This document shows, one piece after another, positions 58,886 through 64,000 of a stretch of DNA of 64,000 bases. How positions within the stretch are numbered: the first letter of the stretch is position 1; each line of letters opens with the position of its first letter. Below the pieces are notes generated by a model. It saw only the letters and a list, made by a program, of their open reading frames with translations, ran no database searches and was not told the origin of the DNA. The stretch lies in contig CAJUSR010000005.1 in the NCBI GenBank assembly GCA_910588855.1, positions 179,635-243,634 of the forward strand, in the 5' to 3' direction. Source of the DNA: an uncultured Kineothrix sp. GTDB taxonomy: Bacteria; Bacillota; Clostridia; Lachnospirales; Lachnospiraceae. A program made the translations under genes and the position numbers.

Positions 58886-61657
58886 ATGACAGAAAAAAAG
58901 AAAAAACAGCCGGAAGGGTTTTCAAAGGATAAAAACGCCTTTGCCAATGGCGGTTCTGAAAAAAAAGATACCGCCGTTAAGAATACAAAACAGAGGCACT
59001 CCGGCGCACACCAGCCGAGAGATGCAGATAAAACTTCTGGACATGATGTCCAAAAGTCAGGACAGCCGGGGCGGGCGGAAACTTCTGGACACAATGTCCA
59101 AAAGCCCAAAGGGAAACCGGAAGGTGGCAGTTTTGGGGAGAGTCGGAACAGTTTTCAGGGCAATACAGAGAAAACCTCCGGACAGAAAGCAAAGTCTGTT
59201 GAGAAAAAACGCCGACAGTCAAGGCAGTTCCAAAAGGAGAGCAGTTTTGCTAAAGAGAAAGAAAAGCCGGACGGCGATAATGCGGGAGTCAGGGAGCAGA
59301 GCAATTTTGCAAAAGAGGAAAACGCTTTTACGGAGGACAGCGGAGGGGAGCAGACCGAAGAAACGAAAGATTTCCGGGACGATTACCGCCGCAGGGATAC
59401 CTACCACCAGAACGAAAAGAAGGGCAGATACCGCAGGCGTGAGCATCAGGACAGGGAGCGTATGAAAAAATCTGATTTTGAGCGTGATTTCCAGACGAAA
59501 GATGCCACCTTTGCAAAAGACGATGCCTTTGCCGATGGCGCAGAGCCGGAGTTTCAGGGCAGCAAGAAGTTAAATAAATTGCAGGGAAAGGCTGAAAAAG
59601 CGGCGGAGCGTACCCAAAAGGCAAGGAAGAAGCTGCCAAAGAAAAAGGAGTATTCCTTAGAGCGTGTCTTTGACGAAAAGACGGGCAGGGCAAGATATGT
59701 GCTGACCGCAGAGATTAAGGAAAAGCCTTTTCAGGCGGAAAATCCGGTGAAGCGCATGGCGGGCAGGACTGGCTCGGAGTTTGCGAATTACGCACATGGC
59801 AAGGTTGCCGAAGCGGAGAAGGACAATTCCGCAGTGGAGGGCGCACATAAAACGGAGCAGAAAGCCGAAGATGGCTACCGCTTCATCAGGCGGCATTACA
59901 AGGGGAAGGAACAGCGGCGGCGGGCGAAAGTGGCAAAGCTGGAAAAAAAGCAGTTTAAAAAAGAAGTCAATTTCCGCTACCAGAAATTCCTTGAGGAAAA
60001 TCCAGAAATGCAGGAAAAGACACTAAAGAAGCAGTTGCAGAAACGGTTACAGAAACAGAGAATCAAGCGTGAGTACGCAAAGGCAAAGCGGGCGGGGCAG
60101 GCGGCGAAGAATACAAAGGAGGCGGCTGTAAAATCCGCAAACATTACCACGACGGTTGCGAAGAAATTGCAGGAGATAGCGGCGAAACACGCTTCCGTGC
60201 TTGTGGCGGTTGGTGCGTTTGCAGTCCTGCTCATAATGATAATGATCTCTGTGTCCTCTTGCGGGGCGATGTTCTCGGAGGGTATGAGTACCACACTGGC
60301 GGGCAGCTATATGAGCGTCCCGGCAGAGATTGACGCTGCGGATCTGGCTTTTTCGGCGCTGGAGATGGAATTACAGAAACAGATTGATTCCATAGAAACG
60401 GATTACCCGGATTATGACGAGTACCGCTATAACCTTGATGCAATCGGGCATGACCCGTTCGCACTCATCAGCTACCTTTCCGCAGTCCATACCGAATTTA
60501 CGGCGGCGGACGTGCAGGGCGAAATCGAGAGCCTTTTTGATGAGATGTATGAGCTGACCTTAAACCCGACAGAGGAAACAAGAACAAGGACAGTAACCAA
60601 AACAGGCACACGCACCATCACAGACCCGGTAACGGGGGAGGAAACAGAGGAAGAATATGAGTATGAGGAGGAAGAAGAATATACCGTAACCATACTGGAA
60701 GTCACGCTGACCGCAAAAGATTTGAATGTGGTTGCTGCCGGACGCATGAACAGTGAGCAGAAAGATATTTATGCGCTTTACAACCAGACGCACGGTCTGA
60801 CACAACAGTTTTACACGCCTTTAAATTTATACTGGTACAACTATGTGAGCAGCTATTACGGCTACCGCATCAACCCGGTGACGGGGGCGGAACAGTTCCA
60901 CCGGGGCGTGGATATTGCGGTGCCAACCGGAACGGAAGTCCTTGCGGCGATGGATGGCACAGTCACCACAGCCGCCTATGACAGCTATTACGGGAATTAT
61001 ATCGTCATAGAGGACAGCAAGGGGTACTGTACCAAGTATGCCCACATGAACACGTTAAGCGTCAGTGCGGGGCAGGCTGTAAAGCATGGGGATACCATAG
61101 GGACAACGGGGAATACGGGGAGCAGCACCGGAAGCCACCTGCATATCGAGTGTTTGTATAACGGGGAGTATTATAACCCGTTATTTTATTTTGAAGCCGG
61201 GGAGGGAACTCTTTACGGAGAGACGCCGGGGGCAGGGAGCGGCGGGGGAAATGCGATACCGCCGGATTCCTATGATGACGCAACCGTGCAGGCGCTTATG
61301 GAGGAAGCCGCAAAATATTTAGGCTTTCCGTATGTATGGGGCGGCTCAAGCCCGTCCACATCTTTTGACTGTTCCGGTTTTGTCTGCTGGGTATTTACCA
61401 ACAGCGGGGTACATAACCTGCCACGAACCACGGCGCAGGGAATTTATGACCAGTGTACTCCGGTTTCGGCGGCAGACGCAAAGGCGGGAGATATTATCTT
61501 TTTTACGGGTACTTACAATTCGGGCGGTGCGGTGAGCCATGTGGGGATATATTGCGGAAATGGCGTGATGATACACTGCGGCGATCCAATCAAATACGCC
61601 AGTATCAATACGTCCTATTGGCAGAGCCATTTCTACGCTTTTGGAAGGCTGAATTAG
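58886..61657 (+). CDS. CD1108-type conjugation hydrolase: M23 + NlpC/P60
   Basis: 923 residues. A long charged, disordered N-terminus (1-430) with repeated FAKE/NAFA peptides; a membrane helix (about 437-458); a middle region with a T/E-rich stretch; then an M23 endopeptidase domain (YRINPVTGAEQFHRGVDIAVP, YAHM, SHLHIE, about 655-770) and a C-terminal NlpC/P60 domain (YLGFPYVWGGSS, DCSGFVCWVF with the catalytic Cys, SHVGIYCGNGVMIHCG). It opens the cell wall for the mating channel. Two palindrome copies lie inside the N-terminal coding region. TTG 58883 is an alternative start (better spaced from GGAGG). Confidence 0.9.
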   Translation: MTEKKKKQPEGFSKDKNAFANGGSEKKDTAVKNTKQRHSGAHQPRDADKTSGHDVQKSGQPGRAETSGHNVQKPKGKPEGGSFGESRNSFQGNTEKTSGQKAKSVEKKRRQSRQFQKESSFAKEKEKPDGDNAGVREQSNFAKEENAFTEDSGGEQTEETKDFRDDYRRRDTYHQNEKKGRYRRREHQDRERMKKSDFERDFQTKDATFAKDDAFADGAEPEFQGSKKLNKLQGKAEKAAERTQKARKKLPKKKEYSLERVFDEKTGRARYVLTAEIKEKPFQAENPVKRMAGRTGSEFANYAHGKVAEAEKDNSAVEGAHKTEQKAEDGYRFIRRHYKGKEQRRRAKVAKLEKKQFKKEVNFRYQKFLEENPEMQEKTLKKQLQKRLQKQRIKREYAKAKRAGQAAKNTKEAAVKSANITTTVAKKLQEIAAKHASVLVAVGAFAVLLIMIMISVSSCGAMFSEGMSTTLAGSYMSVPAEIDAADLAFSALEMELQKQIDSIETDYPDYDEYRYNLDAIGHDPFALISYLSAVHTEFTAADVQGEIESLFDEMYELTLNPTEETRTRTVTKTGTRTITDPVTGEETEEEYEYEEEEEYTVTILEVTLTAKDLNVVAAGRMNSEQKDIYALYNQTHGLTQQFYTPLNLYWYNYVSSYYGYRINPVTGAEQFHRGVDIAVPTGTEVLAAMDGTVTTAAYDSYYGNYIVIEDSKGYCTKYAHMNTLSVSAGQAVKHGDTIGTTGNTGSSTGSHLHIECLYNGEYYNPLFYFEAGEGTLYGETPGAGSGGGNAIPPDSYDDATVQALMEEAAKYLGFPYVWGGSSPSTSFDCSGFVCWVFTNSGVHNLPRTTAQGIYDQCTPVSAADAKAGDIIFFTGTYNSGGAVSHVGIYCGNGVMIHCGDPIKYASINTSYWQSHFYAFGRLN
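59034..59056. repeat. Element palindrome, copy 4 (inside coding sequence)
   Basis: TTCTGGACA, spacer TGA, TGTCCAAAA. Inside the hydrolase gene it encodes TSGHDVQKS. Confidence 0.75.
59082..59104. repeat. Element palindrome, copy 5 (inside coding sequence)
   Basis: TTCTGGACA, spacer CAA, TGTCCAAAA; encodes TSGHNVQKP. It is 48 bp from copy 4, start to start, in the same reading frame. Confidence 0.75.
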
Positions 61658-61680
61658 AAGTAAATGTTGAGTGATAATAA

Positions 61681-61910
61681 AGTTTGACACAATGATAATA
61701 AAGACCGACATTTTCATAAAAAAGAGAGACAACATCAGTTTTAGTTGATTGCTGATAAAAAAGTATGACAGCCGCAATGAGAAAATCATAATATAGTCTG
61801 ACAATATCAATGCAGATACCGCAGGCGGCAATGTCATAATCTGAAAAATGAAATAGTTGTGTTAATCAGCTTGGAGTGCAGGGCATTTCAGGCTTTTCTA
61901 TTGTCAAACT
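61681..61910. promoter_or_regulatory. AT-rich gap with repeated AGTNTGACA motifs
   Basis: Between the hydrolase and DUF4315 genes. AGTTTGACA (61681), AGTATGACA (61762) and AGTCTGACA (61795) are direct copies; TGTCAAACT (61902-61910) is the exact inverse of the first. No gene is supported. The cluster may be an operator set, a promoter array (TTGACA-like boxes) or part of a transfer origin. Confidence 0.45.
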
Positions 61911-62004
61911 ATTTTATCATAAAGTCACTTGTAAATGTAAAACTTTTTTATGAAAGGACAGTAAAAAAAATGCCTTTTATCGGGGCATGGAAAGGAGAAA
62001 CAAT

Positions 62005-62292
62005 GTGACAAAGGAAAGAATCATAAAGGAGCTTTCCAAAGTCCGGCGGCAGCTTGCAGACCTGCAGGAAAAGCAGAGGGATTTGGAGAGCCAGCTACAG
62101 ATGGCGGAAGATGCGGAGAAAATGAAATTCATTGAAAAAAATAAAATCTCCCTTGAACGCCTGATTCTGCTGAATAAAGTCAGCGAGGAAGAAATTTTAA
62201 GCCTGCTTCGGAAAAAGGAGCAGGAGGAACAGACACAGCAAACAGAAAGGGAGGCAGAAAGCCATGAACAAAAAAATGAAGTTACGTTATAG
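62005..62292 (+). CDS. DUF4315-family protein
   Basis: 95 residues from GTG 62005, placed 7 bases after AAAGGAG; ATG 61987 contains that site. Almost entirely a coiled coil (TKERIIKELSKVRRQLADLQEKQRDLESQLQ) with a short acidic tail. This matches DUF4315, a small protein encoded beside DUF4366 in Tn1549-like elements. Its end overlaps the next gene by 29 bp, so the two are coupled. Confidence 0.85.
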   Translation: MTKERIIKELSKVRRQLADLQEKQRDLESQLQMAEDAEKMKFIEKNKISLERLILLNKVSEEEILSLLRKKEQEEQTQQTEREAESHEQKNEVTL

Positions 62293-63943
62293 GGCGGTAT
62301 TATCGCTCATGTTATCCGCAGTATTATTCTGTATGCCTGTGGCGGCGTTTTCCATGAATGGGAACAGCGCCATTGAAGCGAGGGCGGAGGAAGAAACAGA
62401 AAATAATACGGAGGAAAAAACTGCCGGAGAAGAAACGGAAGGCGGTACGGAAGAAAGTGCTGCTGAACAGGAAACGGAGGGCAGTACAGAGGAAAATCCG
62501 GGAGAGCAGACGGAGGACGGTACAGAGGAAGGAGAAACAGAGGGCGGAACTGTATCGGGCAACGAAATCGAGCCGGTATGCACTTGTGAAAAGAAGTGCG
62601 GCGCATACGATTATGACAAAGACTGTGAAGTGTGTGCCGCCGATTACAAAGGTTGTGCATATAAGACACCGAATGTTGTTATTAAAATTAACAGTCCGGG
62701 CGGATGGCATAACGAAAGGGCAACCGTCACGTTTACCGCATCTGATGCGGCGCATACCGGGAATTTTGAAGCCGCAAAGATTCAGGCGAAAGTCGGGCAG
62801 AATGGGAGCTGGACGGACGTAACGGAGGATAAGAAACTGGAAATATCTGAAAACTGTACCGTCTATGTGCAGGTGACAGACCAGAAAGGCAATACATACG
62901 AGCGGAGCCGGACAATCAGATGCTTTGACACCACGAAGCCCACGCTCAATGCAGCGGTCAGCGACGGGCTTTTGAGTATCCAGGTGACAGATAGGGATTC
63001 CGGTGCAAAAGCGGTCTATGTGAACGGCTACGAGTTTACGGAGCTGACAAACGGCACGTTGAATATCCGCCTACAGCAGTTTGACGCAGGGTATGAGTAT
63101 TTCACCATTTCCGCAATGGACAATGCCGGGAATATGTCAGAGGTCTATAAAACGAAAAACTCGTATTACAAAGACCCTGCCGATGAGAGCGACGAAAACC
63201 CGGCAGAGCAGCTCCCGAAAAGTGCCGAAGCCACAAAGCCGGGGAGCGCCACCGGAACGGTAACGGAGCATACCAGGACGGACAGTCAGGGGAACACCGT
63301 TTCACAAACGCCGCAGGAGCAGAAAAAGAAAGCAATGGCGGAGGCGGATGCCGCTGAAAAGGAAGAAAGCGGGGAGAAGGATAACGGAAATGAGAAGTCC
63401 GGGCAGGGGAAGGAATTTTACACAATCCAGACCGCAACGGACAAGGTTTTCTATCTCATCATTGACCGGGACGGGGAGGAAGAAATGGTGTATTTCCTTA
63501 CGGAGATTACGGAAAATGACCTGTTAAACGCCACTTCCGACAACAGCGAAACGCTGCCGAAAAATTCCGCAGCCTTAGAATCCGCTATTCCTACAGAGGA
63601 AGGCGCACTTCCGAACAATAACGGGGAAATTCCGGAGGATACGGAACAGGCAGAGGAAAATACCGAAGATGCTGAAAATGCGGAAGATACAGAAAACACA
63701 GAAGAACCGGAGCCGGAAGAAAAAGCGTCAGAACCGAATCCTATGGTTTCCTATATTCTCATGGGCGCACTTGCCATAGCCTTTATCGGCGGGGCGTATT
63801 ATTTCAAGGTAGTCCGCAAAAAGAAAGAGGAATTCATCGAGGACGAAGATGAGGACGAGGAAGATGAGGGCGAATATGAAAACGAAGATGAGCCGGAGGA
63901 CGGTTCGGAAGATGATTTTTTTGAGGATAAGGAGGAAGAATAA
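62264..63943 (+). CDS. DUF4366-family (CD1107-type) surface protein of the conjugative element
   Basis: 559 residues. A signal peptide (about 1-35, AVLSLMLSAVLFCMPVAAF), an E/T/G-rich repeat region (about 38-100), a Cys cluster (CTCEKKCGAYDYDKDCEVCAADYKGC, split around 108-130), two Ig-like or SLH-like beta domains (about 135-295), a low-complexity stalk, and a C-terminal membrane helix (about 497-517) with an acidic cytosolic tail. DUF4366 proteins of these elements are type-I-like surface proteins probably used in mating contact. Start ATG 62264 with GGGAGGCAG upstream. Confidence 0.87.
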   Translation: MNKKMKLRYRAVLSLMLSAVLFCMPVAAFSMNGNSAIEARAEEETENNTEEKTAGEETEGGTEESAAEQETEGSTEENPGEQTEDGTEEGETEGGTVSGNEIEPVCTCEKKCGAYDYDKDCEVCAADYKGCAYKTPNVVIKINSPGGWHNERATVTFTASDAAHTGNFEAAKIQAKVGQNGSWTDVTEDKKLEISENCTVYVQVTDQKGNTYERSRTIRCFDTTKPTLNAAVSDGLLSIQVTDRDSGAKAVYVNGYEFTELTNGTLNIRLQQFDAGYEYFTISAMDNAGNMSEVYKTKNSYYKDPADESDENPAEQLPKSAEATKPGSATGTVTEHTRTDSQGNTVSQTPQEQKKKAMAEADAAEKEESGEKDNGNEKSGQGKEFYTIQTATDKVFYLIIDRDGEEEMVYFLTEITENDLLNATSDNSETLPKNSAALESAIPTEEGALPNNNGEIPEDTEQAEENTEDAENAEDTENTEEPEPEEKASEPNPMVSYILMGALAIAFIGGAYYFKVVRKKKEEFIEDEDEDEEDEGEYENEDEPEDGSEDDFFEDKEEE

Positions 63944-63945
63944 TT

Positions 63946-64000
63946 ATGCAATAACTCGAAATTTTTGAACAAATCCGTAGCAAGCTTGTAACCCTTAATT
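63946..64000 (+). pseudogene. Gene start at the right edge with an in-frame stop at codon 3 (partial)
   Basis: AAGGAGG lies 10 bases before ATG 63946, spaced for translation, but the frame reads ATG CAA TAA. After the stop the same frame stays open to the edge and reads LEIFEQIRSKLVTLN, which is protein-like. One base change (TAA from TAC or TAT) would explain it. Alternatively the true start is outside this reading and the match is chance. The rest is off the window. Confidence 0.35.

Larger units (their letters stand above)
45507..64000. mobile_element. Integrative conjugative element, Tn1549-like (left part, runs off the window)
   Basis: All genes from 45725 onward are conjugation or plasmid-type functions in one orientation: ParA, ParB, RepA_N, PcfB, VirD4, Maff2, VirB6-like, PrgI, VirB4, M23/NlpC hydrolase, DUF4315, DUF4366. 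This set and order are typical of Tn1549/CTn-like elements of Clostridia. The left boundary is placed just after lysS because the last host gene ends there and short repeated arms lie at 45548-45569. The right end, relaxase and integrase lie outside, so exact att sites cannot be shown. Confidence 0.85.

Noticed and set aside
62287..62755. Several antisense frames rich in Ser/Pro and Phe over the DUF4366 gene
   Set aside because: They are mirror images of the E/T/G-rich repeats on the sense strand.
45507..64000. Search for antibiotic-resistance cargo, toxin-antitoxin or CRISPR in the element
   Set aside because: No van, tet or erm-like gene, no toxin-antitoxin pair and no regularly spaced repeat array of CRISPR type was seen in the part visible here; the 23-bp repA units lack spacers.
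1..64000. tRNA and rRNA genes
   Set aside because: No cloverleaf with a GGTTC-type T-loop and no ribosomal RNA signature was recognised on either strand.

Overview
The window looks like a chromosome segment of a low-to-mid G+C anaerobic Firmicute, most likely a gut Lachnospiraceae (Clostridia). The signs are Shine-Dalgarno-rich starts, a SAM-I riboswitch before metK, a glmS ribozyme before glmS, an anaerobic sulfatase-maturase-like radical SAM enzyme, the birA / DUF6145-like / coaX / dusB / greA / lysS cluster, and a Tn1549-like conjugative element. No rRNA or tRNA gene was seen. All product names come from reading motifs in the translations; no database search was run.

Layout. 1-1.4 kb: the tail of an unidentified gene and galE. 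1.8-6.6 kb: four minus-strand genes (small protein, DUF3160-like protein, CapA-like protein, hemolysin III family membrane protein). 7.1-10.9 kb: small alarmone synthetase, a coiled-coil protein with 33-bp tandem repeats, a flavin reductase-like protein and dinB. 11.0-11.6 kb: two related structured repeat elements. 11.8-14.9 kb: LysM/G5/M23 envelope peptidase and murA. 15.0-22.9 kb: a TSUP-type anion exporter, a sulfatase-maturing radical SAM enzyme, a three-gene tripartite tricarboxylate-type transporter, a cytosolic Cys-type sulfatase and a GntR/LacI-type regulator. I read these as one import / desulfate / export module. 23.2-35.1 kb: HD-GYP protein, metK, glmS, dnaE, pfkA, an RNA methyltransferase and proC. 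35.4-45.5 kb: SleB-like hydrolase, NfeD and SPFH proteins, argF, birA, DUF6145-like, coaX, dusB, an unknown gene, greA and lysS.

From just after lysS (about 45.5 kb) to the end of the window lies the left part of an integrative conjugative element. It runs through maintenance genes (DUF6075-like, DUF3970-like, ParA, ParB, RepA_N initiator), coupling genes (PcfB, VirD4/TraG), a type IV secretion set (Maff2/VirB2-like, VirB6-like, PrgI/VirB3-like, VirB4, an M23+NlpC/P60 hydrolase), and cargo or accessory genes (radical SAM protein, adenine-type DNA methyltransferase), to DUF4315 and DUF4366. Relaxase, integrase and the right end are not in the window.

The most interesting non-coding signals are: seven 23-bp iteron-like units inside the repA coding sequence, whose period is not a multiple of three; five copies of a near-perfect palindrome spread only through the conjugative element; two intergenic elements with long terminal inverted repeats that share a core hairpin with compensating base changes; several other dispersed intergenic repeat families; and a gene start at the right edge with a stop at codon 3.
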